34,228 nucleotides of DNA from Candidatus Thorarchaeota archaeon (GTDB taxonomy: Archaea; Asgardarchaeota; Thorarchaeia; Thorarchaeales; Thorarchaeaceae): positions 98,023 to 132,250 of the forward strand of contig CP070761.1 of assembly GCA_020348985.1 (NCBI GenBank). The letters run 5' to 3'. The position numbers were made by a program, and so were the translations under genes. Positions 22,558 to 30,377 of this stretch are shown in pieces. A model generated the notes under the pieces. The model was not told the origin of the DNA. It ran no database searches and worked only from the letters and a program-made list of their open reading frames with translations. The stretch's first letter is position 1, and each line of letters opens with the position of its first letter.

Positions 22558-23496
22558 ATGTTTGATGTAATCATAATCGGATCTGGTGTTACAGGTTACG
22601 GTGCAGCCATGTATGCAGCACGCTTGGATCTCTCTGTTGTAGTAATTGGCGATGTCGACGGTGGCACAATAACGCTGACAGATGATGTTGCGAACTACCC
22701 TGGTTTCATTCAATTGACCGGAACTGAGCTAGCACAGAATCTTAAGTCACACGCACTAGATTATCCTGTTACGATTGAAACTGGGACGGTTGTCGATGTC
22801 TTCAGAGAAGGTCAGGACATATTCTATGCTGTTACTGATGGCAAGACGCATCTTGGTAAATCTGTGGTATTTGCCACGGGACTTAAGGAAAGAGAACTCG
22901 ATGTTCCCGGTCATGATGAGTTCAAGAACAAGGGCGTCAGCTACTGCGCCCTCTGTGATGCTCCGCTCTTCAAGGACAAGACGGTAGCAGTTGTAGGTGG
23001 AAGTGACAGCGCGGCCAAGGAGGCATTATTGCTCGCCAAGTATTGTCCGAAGGTGTACATAATCTACAGGAGAGAGCAGATTCGTCCAGAACCAATTAAC
23101 GGAAGAAGGATTGAGAAGGAACCTCGAATTGAGGTGATCACTGAGACCAATGTTACCGAGATTATGGGCGACCAAAGAGTGACTGGTGTAAAGCTGGACA
23201 AGCCCTACAACGGTTCGGACACACTTGAACTAGATGGCGTCTTCGTTGCAATCGGAGGAATTCCGTACTCCGAGCTTGCAAAGAAGATGGGCGTGAAAAC
23301 CAACGAGAAGGACGAGATTCAAATCGATCGATCGAGTCGAACGAATATCGAAGGAGTCTTTGCGGCAGGTGATGTTGTGGACACTGAATTCAAACAGGCC
23401 ATTACTGGTGTGGCTGAAGGTGTACATGCAGCATATCAAGCCTACAAATATATCAACGAGAGGGACTTCGTAGTCTCGTGTCGAGAGAGCGAATAG
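22558..23496 (+). CDS. trxB: Thioredoxin reductase (NADPH-type)
   Basis: A complete thioredoxin reductase of 312 residues. FAD-binding FDVIIIGSGVTGYGAAMYAAR opens the protein; the redox centre is CALC (Cys130, Cys133); the NAD(P)H domain has VAVVGGSDSAAKEALLLAKY and YRREQIR, close to the HRRxxxR motif for the NADPH phosphate; GVFAAGDVVD is the second FAD motif. It transfers electrons from NADPH to a thioredoxin-fold partner, probably the glutaredoxin upstream or the disulfide oxidoreductase at 23806. ATG 22558 overlaps an SD-like GGAAG next to the upstream stop. It converges on the YciI gene with an 11-base gap. Confidence 0.93.
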   Translation: MFDVIIIGSGVTGYGAAMYAARLDLSVVVIGDVDGGTITLTDDVANYPGFIQLTGTELAQNLKSHALDYPVTIETGTVVDVFREGQDIFYAVTDGKTHLGKSVVFATGLKERELDVPGHDEFKNKGVSYCALCDAPLFKDKTVAVVGGSDSAAKEALLLAKYCPKVYIIYRREQIRPEPINGRRIEKEPRIEVITETNVTEIMGDQRVTGVKLDKPYNGSDTLELDGVFVAIGGIPYSELAKKMGVKTNEKDEIQIDRSSRTNIEGVFAAGDVVDTEFKQAITGVAEGVHAAYQAYKYINERDFVVSCRESE

Positions 23497-23507
23497 GAAT
23501 CGCTTTT

Positions 23508-23804
23508 TCATTTCCTGAGAGCGACTCGCCAGGGATATAGCTGACCAAAGAAGATTCCCGATTTGATTGCGGGGTCATTCTCCATGATGCTTCTAGCGGA
23601 TTCAATTGAGTCAGTCTCAATAATCGTAAGACCGAAGAGAACCTCAGAGAATCGTCCAGCCATCATAAGTATTCCTTCACCAAGGAGTTTCTCAAGATAG
23701 CTGAAGTGATTCTCAATTATCTTCTCGGTACCAGGTTCTCCATACTTGGGAGCAGGACGTAGGACGATTACGAATGATTTCTTGTCCTCTGAGGTCGCAG
23801 TCAT
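23508..23804 (-). CDS. YciI family protein
   Basis: This small protein of 98 residues has the YciI (ferredoxin-like alpha/beta barrel) pattern: FVIVLRPAPKYGEPGTEKIIENHFSYLEKLLGEGILMMAGRF, then TIIETDSIESARSIMENDPAIKSGIFFGQLYPW. Family members are of uncertain biochemistry, with some acting as small hydrolases or dehalogenase-like enzymes. Its conserved His in ENHFSYL and Asp in ENDPAI match the family's putative active site. The ATG at 23804 follows directly after the stop of the disulfide oxidoreductase gene (one base between), so the two form an operon. Confidence 0.85.
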   Translation of the reverse strand: MTATSEDKKSFVIVLRPAPKYGEPGTEKIIENHFSYLEKLLGEGILMMAGRFSEVLFGLTIIETDSIESARSIMENDPAIKSGIFFGQLYPWRVALRK

Positions 23805-23805
23805 C

Positions 23806-24450
23806 CTATTCAACTGCCTCTAGCAGCTTGTCCAAAAACATCTCTATTGGTGTAAGTCCTTCGACAGAAACCGATTCGTTGAAAATGGTCTTTGGCACGC
23901 CAAACACAGCGTACTGAGTAGCAAGGTCTTGAAACTCAAGCGCCTCTATCATATCAGACTCTATGAGAGGATTCAGAATTGCTGCCTGGTGAGCCAGTCT
24001 CACCATGTTTGGACAATACGGGCATTGCGGTGTCGTGAATACTTGAATATGAACTGGTTTGTCAATTGCCCGAATCTCCTCGATTACATCCGGCGGCATA
24101 GGTGCAGTACCAGATGAGACATCGATGATCGATCCGATGAGAGCTCCAAACTCATGCCCTGCAGGGATTCCATAGAACCTTGCCTTGTATTCGTCTCTAC
24201 CATGCAGCACGATGGCCGGATTGAATCTGATTCCAAGCTCGGCCGCCTTGCCCTCGCCGATTGGGTCTTTGTGAATCTCCACATTGAGTTTGTCTGATAA
24301 TTCAGCAATTTGTCTCGCAATCTCCCCTGTGTCATTACAGTACAGACAATCATGATCGCGCAGGAAGAGATGCATCGTCACGTTGTCTTCGAGTTGCTCA
24401 AACATTTCTTGGACCTGCTCTTTAGTAGCATCATCCATTTCTACTACCAT
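23806..24450 (-). CDS. Protein disulfide oxidoreductase (two thioredoxin folds)
   Basis: This archaeal PDO-type protein of 214 residues has two thioredoxin-like halves. The first has DCLYC (Cys35, Cys38) and the second has TTPQCPYCPNM (Cys143, Cys146), each followed by a cis-Pro segment (FNPAIVL and VFGVPKTIF). PDOs make, break and rearrange cytosolic disulfides and are reduced by a thioredoxin reductase in several archaea; trxB lies close by. ATG 24450 with GGGGA eight bases upstream is preferred over codons at 24486 and 24438. A TATA-like GATATATGC (24483-24491) gives an 11-base leader. It is followed by the YciI gene, with the pair convergent on trxB. Confidence 0.92.
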   Translation of the reverse strand: MVVEMDDATKEQVQEMFEQLEDNVTMHLFLRDHDCLYCNDTGEIARQIAELSDKLNVEIHKDPIGEGKAAELGIRFNPAIVLHGRDEYKARFYGIPAGHEFGALIGSIIDVSSGTAPMPPDVIEEIRAIDKPVHIQVFTTPQCPYCPNMVRLAHQAAILNPLIESDMIEALEFQDLATQYAVFGVPKTIFNESVSVEGLTPIEMFLDKLLEAVE

Positions 24451-24482
24451 TACAGTGTTCCCCACTTCACGATAGCAAATCC

Positions 24483-24491
24483 GCATATATC
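24483..24491 (-). promoter_or_regulatory. TATA-like box for the disulfide oxidoreductase operon
   Basis: GCATATATC read from the minus strand as GATATATGC lies about 37 bases upstream of ATG 24450. Confidence 0.5.
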
Positions 24492-24535
24492 AAGCTTGGT
24501 TTAGTGGACATTAGTCCCGGCTTGCGGCGCCTCAA

Positions 24536-25615
24536 CTACTTCTCGACCCAGGTCACTCTCTCGTCATCAATCATGTCTTGTAGTCCGTCAGGTACATCCT
24601 TAGACTTCTCGAGGGATTTTGAGGCAATAAGCTCGGTGTCCTCTGAAATGGAAATATCCTCTAGAGACGTACACGTAAAAAGAGGGCTAATGTCAATTGA
24701 GGCAAATTGATTCTCCTCACTCTTGTGATCACTGAAGAGAAACAGCTCTTCTAGCTCGCTCCAGCCAGCGAGCGGCGTCAGGTCTATCTCTCTAAGTTTG
24801 TTTCTTGACAAATCTAGGCTGAATATGTGAATACAACGCGTGAGTGGGTACAGGTCAATCTCTTTTAGCTGATTCATTGCAAGGCCTACTTTCCTAAGTT
24901 CTCTGCAATTGCTTAGAGGCTCCAAATCGATGCTTTCTAGCTGATTTCCCCCCAATCTTATCATGCGAAGGTCTGTACATTGTAACAACGGTGCTAGATC
25001 GATTTCTTGCAGGTGATTATGTTGAAGGTAGACAAACTTCAGCTTCTCACAGCCCTCTAATGGACTCAGGTCTATGGTACTTAGAGAGTTGTACATCAAG
25101 TTCAGCTGGATGAAGCCCGTACAATTGCTCAGTATTGACAAGTCAATCTCAGAGAAATCGTTGTTCTCGAGCTCCAATACTTCCAGTCCATGGCATGCAG
25201 AGATTGGTGAAAGATCAATCTTGCTCAATTGATTATTGAAGAGCCGAAGACGCTGCAACTCAGTGCAGTCGCTCAAAGGAGAGAGGTCAACGCTTTCAAA
25301 CTGATTTGAACCCAATTCTAGTACGTTCAAGTTCTTGCAGCCGCTTAGGGGCTGGAGATCAATCTGAGAAAGTTGATTCTTGTTTAGACCTAATACACGA
25401 AGATTTGCACATGTTGCCAAGGGAGCCAAATCCAGAGTGGACAGAGGATTCGAACTCAGGAGTAGTTCTTCAAGGTTGTCACAATTCTCCAACTGTGCAA
25501 GATCTATGCTTACAATCCCCTTTCTCTCCAAGTCGAGGGTTGAATCGTCCTCCTCGAAATCGATCCCTTCGGTTTTTCCGTCCTTCTTTGTGTACGTTAC
25601 TGTTATGTCACACAC
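24536..25615 (-). CDS. Leucine-rich repeat protein with a cysteine ladder
   Basis: Of the 359 residues, about 48-287 make ten regular 24-residue repeats: L-x-x-L-x-L-x-x-N-x-L, then x-x-I-D-L-x-P-L-x-x-C. A cap (residues 1-47) precedes them and an irregular eleventh repeat plus a charged tail follows. Cys recurs at 45, 69, 93, 117, 141, 165, 189, 213, 237 and 261, and is Trp at 285. There is no signal peptide or TM helix, so it is probably a cytoplasmic binding scaffold. Asn ladders and the Cys column would stack inside the solenoid. GTG 25615 has GAGGGG nine bases upstream and a TATA-like box at 25657-25666. The ligand is unknown. Confidence 0.9.
   Translation of the reverse strand: MCDITVTYTKKDGKTEGIDFEEDDSTLDLERKGIVSIDLAQLENCDNLEELLLSSNPLSTLDLAPLATCANLRVLGLNKNQLSQIDLQPLSGCKNLNVLELGSNQFESVDLSPLSDCTELQRLRLFNNQLSKIDLSPISACHGLEVLELENNDFSEIDLSILSNCTGFIQLNLMYNSLSTIDLSPLEGCEKLKFVYLQHNHLQEIDLAPLLQCTDLRMIRLGGNQLESIDLEPLSNCRELRKVGLAMNQLKEIDLYPLTRCIHIFSLDLSRNKLREIDLTPLAGWSELEELFLFSDHKSEENQFASIDISPLFTCTSLEDISISEDTELIASKSLEKSKDVPDGLQDMIDDERVTWVEK
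24755..25474 (-). repeat. Ten 72-bp coding repeats of the LRR gene
   Basis: The repeat unit of the LRR protein shows at DNA level as a 72-base period. Recurrent blocks encode IDLSPL and LxxNQL, but the copies are diverged, so recent tandem amplification is not evident. Confidence 0.6.
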
Positions 25616-25656
25616 TCTTGCATACCCCTCTTTGGCTAACCTACCATGACTACACC

Positions 25657-25666
25657 ATTAATAATT
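25657..25666 (-). promoter_or_regulatory. TATA-like box for the LRR gene
   Basis: AATTATTAAT on the minus strand lies about 46 bases upstream of GTG 25615 and predicts a leader of about 20 bases carrying GAGGGG. Confidence 0.45.
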
Positions 25667-25735
25667 CTACTTTGCCCTGACGCTGCCTCTGCTCCGACCA
25701 CAGATTTCATAGAAAATGGGGCCGTCACACTGTCT

Positions 25736-26623
25736 TCAGACGTCCCTCTGTTGTCGCATTATCATAAGATTGTGTTCAGCCGCCTCATTATTGGGGTCTA
25801 TGTCAACAGCCCTCTGAAACGCGGCAATTGCAGCCACATTCAATCCAAGCCTGGCGTAGGCGATTCCAACCTTAGACCATCCCTCAGAGTCTTCTGGGTT
25901 GATTTCAACGGCTTTCTTTAACGCTTCAAGTGAATCCTTGTTCTTCCCCAACTGACTGAGTATCTTGCCAAGGGTCTTCCATCCATCTGTGTAACGAGAG
26001 TCCAATTTGACAGATTTCCTTGCAGCCTTCTCAGCCTTTTTCAATTCGTCGAGTTCCAGCAGAATACTTGCCAGAATGTGAAACGCCTCGCAACTGTTTG
26101 GCGATGACTTGATCCAGTCCTGGGTGGTCCTTAGGGCCAGAGTATAGTCCCCTATCTCCATCTGGCTCTTCACAACCTCAACCCACGGTTCCGCAGAGGT
26201 GGGCTTTAGAGATGCTGCACGACGAAAGGCATCATCACTTTTCTCAAGCTGATCAGTCGAGAAATAGAGCATACCTAGGCTATGATAAGAAGCTGAATGC
26301 ATGGAGTCTATCTTCAGCGCCTGTTTCAGTGCAACCTCGGCTTCTTGGTACTTATACTTGCCGCGAAGATACTCCCCCCATTCATGCCAAGATTCTACAT
26401 CATCCGGGCTGGACTCCGCCTTCAGACGAAGATCCTTCTCTTCCTTTGCCGCTTTCTCCTCCTCGGTGAGAGGCTTCGGTTTCTTCTTTCTGGAAGTCTT
26501 TTTTGGAGCCGGTTTCTTGGCTGCCTTCTTCTCCGTTGTCTTTGGTTTCGCAGTCTGTGCGGCTTTCGACTTTTGCTCCGCTTTCTTCTTCTTTGGAGCT
26601 GATTTGGTCTTCTTATTCGACAT
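25736..26623 (-). CDS. TPR repeat protein with lysine-rich N-terminal tail
   Basis: This 295-residue protein begins with about 75 residues very rich in Lys, Ala and Pro (APKKKKAEQKSKAAQ and PAPKKTSRKKKPKPL), which look disordered and basic like the tail of a nucleic-acid-binding protein. About six tetratricopeptide repeats follow (residues about 75-290), for example YKYQEAEVALKQALKIDSMH, and AALKKAVEINPEDSEGWSKV near the end. TPRs act in protein-protein contacts. No catalytic domain is seen. ATG 26623 with GAGGA upstream is preferred to TTG 26641. The gene lies directly upstream of the LRR gene on the same strand; 120 bases with an LRR promoter separate them. Confidence 0.88.
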   Translation of the reverse strand: MSNKKTKSAPKKKKAEQKSKAAQTAKPKTTEKKAAKKPAPKKTSRKKKPKPLTEEEKAAKEEKDLRLKAESSPDDVESWHEWGEYLRGKYKYQEAEVALKQALKIDSMHSASYHSLGMLYFSTDQLEKSDDAFRRAASLKPTSAEPWVEVVKSQMEIGDYTLALRTTQDWIKSSPNSCEAFHILASILLELDELKKAEKAARKSVKLDSRYTDGWKTLGKILSQLGKNKDSLEALKKAVEINPEDSEGWSKVGIAYARLGLNVAAIAAFQRAVDIDPNNEAAEHNLMIMRQQRDV

Positions 26624-26765
26624 TGAACTGTCCTCTTCCAAACGATCCGCTTCGATAGTGAGACTCCATCATACTGGGGAAATTGAAAGACAAGATGAAG
26701 TACGTGACTAATATCGCTTTCCTATTCCTAGTCTTTAGATGTCTCTATGTCAATTGGGATAGATT

Positions 26766-26773
26766 CTTTAATT
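26766..26773 (+). promoter_or_regulatory. TATA-like box for the DsrE-like operon
   Basis: CTTTAATT is about 45 bases upstream of ATG 26815. The leader would hold AGGAGA (26801-26806), eight bases from the start. Confidence 0.4.
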
Positions 26774-26814
26774 GCTCATTTCCCAGCACCGCCACGCCAT
26801 AGGAGACAAAATGC

Positions 26815-27186
26815 ATGGAAAAGAAGACTCTGGGTATCCTACTTCTCTCAAGCCCGTATACCCATCAGAATAGCCACACGCTCTATGAGCTAGCAAGATC
26901 TGCACTTCAGAAGGGCTATGGAGTGAAGGTGTTTCTGTTTGTGGATGGTGTCAATAACGCAAAGATGGGACAGGATCCCGACCCAGATGTCCCGATGAAT
27001 GAGAGGTTCACTGAACTAGCAGAAATGGGTGCGGAATTCCAAGCATGCGGTCTATGCACCTCTGCACGCGGATTTGATCAAAAAGGATCCGACTTCATTG
27101 AAGAGGTTGAAGTCACAGGCTTGACCGAGTTTGCAGAAATCGTCGGTGAATGTGAGCGATTCGTTACTTTCTCTCTCAATAGGTGA
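26815..27186 (+). CDS. DsrE/TusD-like sulfur-relay family protein
   Basis: This 123-residue protein has the DsrE fold: GILLLSSPYTHQNSHTLYELARSALQKGYGVKVFLFVDGV, and a Cys-bearing loop FQACGLCTSARGF at the place of the persulfide Cys of TusD/DsrE. Such proteins carry sulfur as a persulfide between partners, for tRNA thiolation or dissimilatory sulfur metabolism. AGGAGA precedes ATG 26815. It is the first gene of three that overlap or nearly touch (DsrE-, DsrF- and DsrH-like), as in tusBCD and dsrEFH operons. No TusA, TusE or sulfite reductase gene is in the window, so the final acceptor is unknown. Confidence 0.87.
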   Translation: MEKKTLGILLLSSPYTHQNSHTLYELARSALQKGYGVKVFLFVDGVNNAKMGQDPDPDVPMNERFTELAEMGAEFQACGLCTSARGFDQKGSDFIEEVEVTGLTEFAEIVGECERFVTFSLNR

Positions 27187-27191
27187 TTGAA

Positions 27192-27542
27192 GTGGATTTT
27201 GAAGAAAGGAAGGTACTAATCATCATCAGAAGCAGGCCTTTTGGCACAATCATCAACTTTGAGGGTTGGAGAGCTGCCGTAGGAATGATTGGCATGGATC
27301 ATGAACCAACGATGTTGTTCATGGGTGATGGAGTTTACTCTCTGCTGAGAACCATGGATCAGACTCCCATTCAAATGTTCAAATCCACATACGAAGGGTT
27401 TGACGGGAGAATCTGTGCGAGCAAGGAATCTCTGGAAGCCCGCGGAATCAGTCATTCAGATATCTTCGACGATGTTGAGATTCTGGATGAGCGCGGCATT
27501 GGTCGAGAACTGACTGAGAATGAGGTCTTCTTGACATTCTGA
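27192..27542 (+). CDS. DsrF/TusC-like sulfur-relay family protein
   Basis: The 116-residue protein matches DsrF/TusC: KVLIIIRSRPFGTIINFEGWRAAVGM, MLFMGDGVYSLL and a C-terminal LDERGIGRELTENEVFLTF. It would pair with the DsrE- and DsrH-like products in a hetero-hexamer; TusC has no obligatory catalytic Cys. GTG 27192 is chosen because AGGTGA at 27181-27186 is well spaced for it; GTG at 27183 would overlap the upstream stop and the SD itself. The sequence encoding DERGIG is shared at DNA level with the next gene. Confidence 0.83.
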   Translation: MDFEERKVLIIIRSRPFGTIINFEGWRAAVGMIGMDHEPTMLFMGDGVYSLLRTMDQTPIQMFKSTYEGFDGRICASKESLEARGISHSDIFDDVEILDERGIGRELTENEVFLTF

Positions 27543-27554
27543 GGTGGTGCAGGA

Positions 27555-27854
27555 ATGAAGTACTTGATATGGTTATCTCATGACACAAGCAGTATTGGTG
27601 AACTATGCAGACCACTCCTAGGTGAGGGACACGAGGTTGGAATCCTGCTAATTCAGGATGGAGTATTCATGCTTGACCGTGGCTGCCCTCTGTCCAAAGA
27701 GCTCCAGGGTATTGCTGCAACAATCTATGCTTTGAAGGACCACATCGATGAGCGCGGCATTGGAAGTCGACTTGTCGTTGAGGCTGAGCACATTGACTAC
27801 AACCAAATGGTAGAGTTGCTGATGGAGAAGTATGACAAAATAGTCACTGCGTAG
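27555..27854 (+). CDS. DsrH/TusB-like sulfur-relay family protein
   Basis: This 99-residue protein is the third member of the DsrEFH-like set. It has YLIWLSHDTSSIGELCRPLL, GILLIQDGVFML, and LDRGCPLSKEL with a Cys in the TusB/DsrH functional position, followed by KDHIDERGIGSRLVVEAEHIDYNQMVELLMEKYDKIVTA, where family members have the same helix and strand. GAGGTGG (27541-27547) lies seven bases before ATG 27555, just after the DsrF-like stop. Co-transcription is near certain. Confidence 0.85.
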   Translation: MKYLIWLSHDTSSIGELCRPLLGEGHEVGILLIQDGVFMLDRGCPLSKELQGIAATIYALKDHIDERGIGSRLVVEAEHIDYNQMVELLMEKYDKIVTA

Positions 27855-27865
27855 AGGCAGTCTCC

Positions 27866-28747
27866 CTAAAGGCCTCTTGTGTATTGGGGGCGAAGCATGC
27901 TTTCGTCACCCTCGTCTATAATCCTTCTCAAGATCGAAAGTATCCCTTCCTTGTCTTCGTCTAGGGTTCCTCCAATAGGGAGGTAATTCGAGGCATGATT
28001 CGTTCTGAACACGCAATTCGTGAGTTCTAGGTTCTCAACAAGCGTTCTGAGTTCTTCGAGAATCTCCATTGGAGCCATAGGAAGGAATTCTCCTCGTTGA
28101 ACCATTCCGTGCAATGGGGTTCCATCGGGAATCATCAGAGTCAGCGCACCGACGTATTCGGGATCTATGGCGTTGAGGGCACGAGCAGTTGCGATAGCGT
28201 GTCGATGAGAGTTCTCTTTTCCACCAAGCCCAAGTATAACTGTCAGTGAAAGCGAGATTCCGGCATCTCGAATTCTGGTACAAGCTTCGATGTTCTCTCG
28301 CGAGCTGATGCCTTTCCTCACCCACTGAAGCAGCTCATCGTCACCTGTCTCTATGCCCAGATAGACAATGCCTAGGCCAAGATTGTGCAGTTCTCGAAGC
28401 TCTTCTGATGTCTTTGTTGTAACATCCTTTGCATACCCATAGATGCCTACTCGGGCAAGACGTGGAAGCCTGTCATGAAGCACTTCCAGAACGGCTCCTA
28501 GTTCGTCCGATTCCATCACTAGAGCGTTTCCGTCCGCCAGAAAGACTCGTGTCACATTCTCCAGGATTCGCTGGGGCAGAGCTGCCAAATCATCTTCGAT
28601 CGCTTTCGCGCCGCGCAACTTGTACCTCTTCTTCTTGTATGATACACAAAATGTGCATGCATTGTGGGAACAGCCTATTGTCGCCTGGAGTATCAGGCTT
28701 CTTGCCTCACTTGGTGGTCTCCAGATAGTTCCTTCGTATCTTGGCAT
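27866..28747 (-). CDS. Radical SAM protein
   Basis: The protein (293 residues) has the cluster motif as ATIGCSHNACTFCVSY, a CX4CX2C-type variant in place of CX3CX2C that is seen in one recognised group of anaerobe radical SAM proteins. Further signatures are VYLGIETGDDELLQWVRKG (SAM-contact GIETG), the VILGLGG strand and the C-terminal FRTNHASNYLPIGGTL. It binds a 4Fe-4S cluster and cleaves SAM to start radical chemistry; the substrate is unknown, and no B12-binding domain is present. ATG 28747 is chosen; TTG 28756 would add three residues. It is convergent with the DsrH-like gene (11-base gap) and divergent from tldD. Confidence 0.85.
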   Translation of the reverse strand: MPRYEGTIWRPPSEARSLILQATIGCSHNACTFCVSYKKKRYKLRGAKAIEDDLAALPQRILENVTRVFLADGNALVMESDELGAVLEVLHDRLPRLARVGIYGYAKDVTTKTSEELRELHNLGLGIVYLGIETGDDELLQWVRKGISSRENIEACTRIRDAGISLSLTVILGLGGKENSHRHAIATARALNAIDPEYVGALTLMIPDGTPLHGMVQRGEFLPMAPMEILEELRTLVENLELTNCVFRTNHASNYLPIGGTLDEDKEGILSILRRIIDEGDESMLRPQYTRGL

Positions 28748-28875
28748 CCCTTTCAACTGCTAGAAAGATTCCTTGAGCATCGGCTTTTCTAGATTGTCGT
28801 ATATGGGATTGAGTGTCAAAAGTAGTCCACTTACGCTGATACCAATGCTCTTAAAGCGAAATCCTGTTGGACTTC

Positions 28876-28915
28876 CAATAATTCATGCATCCTGCTGTTC
28901 ACAGGTTTCTGTGAA
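28876..28915 (+). promoter_or_regulatory. tldD promoter region with a perfect hairpin
   Basis: A TATA-like CAATAATT (28876-28883) predicts transcription near 28905. TTCACAG (28898-28904) and CTGTGAA (28909-28915) form a perfect 7-bp inverted repeat around GTTT across that point. GGAGG (28920-28924) follows. The palindrome is suited to act as an operator or a 5' hairpin that controls access to the SD. Confidence 0.4.
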
Positions 28916-28934
28916 TCACGGAGGCACCAAAATC

Positions 28935-30362
28935 ATGTTTGACGAATTGCAGCGAAGTGTAGAAGCTGCAGAGAAGATGGGTGCTGAATTTGTTGAGGCA
29001 CGATTTGAAGACCTCACACTTAGAACCCTTGAACGTACTGATGACATCTGGAAAGATATCCAGATCAAGTCACGTATGGGAATAGCGATTACAAGCTATG
29101 TAGAGGGGGTCACGGGATTCTCTTTCTCTGCAAGCACGAAGACAAGTGATATTCTAGTAGCGGCCGAGAAGTCTGTCAAGATGGCGAAGGCGTCGTCCTC
29201 CGCAGCAAAGTTGAAACTGCCGTTCGAGGACGGAGACCCTATAGAGAGCAAAAGCTCTGATACACTTTCAGTCAAGATCCATCCACGAGACCAAGATTTG
29301 GGTTACAAAACTGACCTTGTCAACAGGATGGTAGAGACTGCAAGGGAGCACGGAGAGAGCATTCGAAACATACGAGGGCTCTACGGGGAACTCTATGGGA
29401 CCAAGCAACTGGTCAACAGCGATGGCTCCAAGATTGACTGGCAGTTTCTGGTGACAGATCTTCGAGTTTCTGTCACGTCAATGACCCAATCAGGAGCAAT
29501 GGTTAGGGGCGCCGATGGGAAAGGCGGTACACACGGCCTTGAGATATTCAGTGAGGACGAAACGACTCCAGAGGCAATAGGTGAAGCAGCTGGAAGTAGG
29601 TCAAAGGAGCAGCTAAAGGCCAAGGCCTGCCCAGCTGGGAAGTTCAGATCCCTAATTGAGAATCGACTTGTTGGTGTATTGGCGCATGAAAGCTTTGGCC
29701 ATTTGAGCGAAGCTGATTTCATCGTCACCGGCGGCTCTCCTCTGACGGAAAAGCTGGGCACAACTCTCGGAACTGAGCACGCCACCATTTATGATGGTGG
29801 GAACGTGGACATTGACAAGTACGGCGGCTTATGGTTGCCGTATGACGATCAGGGAATTCCGACATCAATAACAACGGTTCTTAAAGAGGGAGTTCTGAAA
29901 CACTACCTTCACAATAGGGGAACTGCCGCAAAGGTCGGTCAAGATGTCACGGGCAACGCCAGGGCAGTCACTTTCGCCTATCCACCGATATGTCGGATGA
30001 CTAACACCTACTTCGCACCTGGCGACCTGACTGAAGAGGAGGCACTAGAGCTTCTTGACACAGGGGTCTATGCTATTCAAAGCATGGGCGGCCAAGTTCA
30101 AGGCGACGGGAGCTTTCTCTTCAAAGCGATACGTGGTTATTGGGTAGAGAGGGGGCAGATACAATATCCAATCCGCGAGGTGGCTCTTTCCGGCAATATC
30201 CTAGAGTTGCTATCGAAGGTTGAAGGCGGCACAAAGGAGCTAAAGCTAAGCTCTGGTTACTTCGGTGGTTGTGGAAAAGGCGATCAGTTTCCGCTACCGA
30301 CTGGATTGGGTGGCCCTATGCTAGTAATAGATGGCGTGACATTTGGAGGGGAAGCCGGTTAG
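28935..30362 (+). CDS. tldD: TldD metalloprotease subunit
   Basis: TldD is the catalytic subunit of the TldD/TldE protease, which trims unfolded or modified peptides (for example microcin B17 and pyrroloquinoline-type or antitoxin substrates in bacteria). The zinc motif HESFGH (residues 251-256, HExxxH) is intact, with the usual ALAHE context VGVLAHESFGHLSEADF. Later segments GQDVTGNARA and GYFGGCGKGDQFPLPTGLGGP match the family C-terminus. Length of 475 residues is normal. ATG 28935 with GGAGG ten bases upstream is preferred to upstream codons. The gene is directly followed by tldE with the two starts 1.4 kb apart and no gap. Confidence 0.94.
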   Translation: MFDELQRSVEAAEKMGAEFVEARFEDLTLRTLERTDDIWKDIQIKSRMGIAITSYVEGVTGFSFSASTKTSDILVAAEKSVKMAKASSSAAKLKLPFEDGDPIESKSSDTLSVKIHPRDQDLGYKTDLVNRMVETAREHGESIRNIRGLYGELYGTKQLVNSDGSKIDWQFLVTDLRVSVTSMTQSGAMVRGADGKGGTHGLEIFSEDETTPEAIGEAAGSRSKEQLKAKACPAGKFRSLIENRLVGVLAHESFGHLSEADFIVTGGSPLTEKLGTTLGTEHATIYDGGNVDIDKYGGLWLPYDDQGIPTSITTVLKEGVLKHYLHNRGTAAKVGQDVTGNARAVTFAYPPICRMTNTYFAPGDLTEEEALELLDTGVYAIQSMGGQVQGDGSFLFKAIRGYWVERGQIQYPIREVALSGNILELLSKVEGGTKELKLSSGYFGGCGKGDQFPLPTGLGGPMLVIDGVTFGGEAG

Positions 30363-30377
30363 TTGGAGGTGAAGAAG

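Noticed and set aside
24755..25474. Possible CRISPR-like or satellite array (72-base period)
   Set aside because: The period is explained by 24-residue leucine-rich repeats in an intact coding frame, and the copies differ at many bases.
27866..28747. Unusual radical SAM cluster spacing CX4CX2C as a novelty
   Set aside because: The CSHNxCTFC form is a recognised variant in a group of anaerobe radical SAM proteins, so it is not counted as new.
28760..28792. Inverted repeat CTAGAAA/TTTCTAG between the radical SAM gene and tldD
   Set aside because: Arms are AT-rich with a 19-base loop, so it is close to chance level; it may at best belong to the radical SAM promoter.
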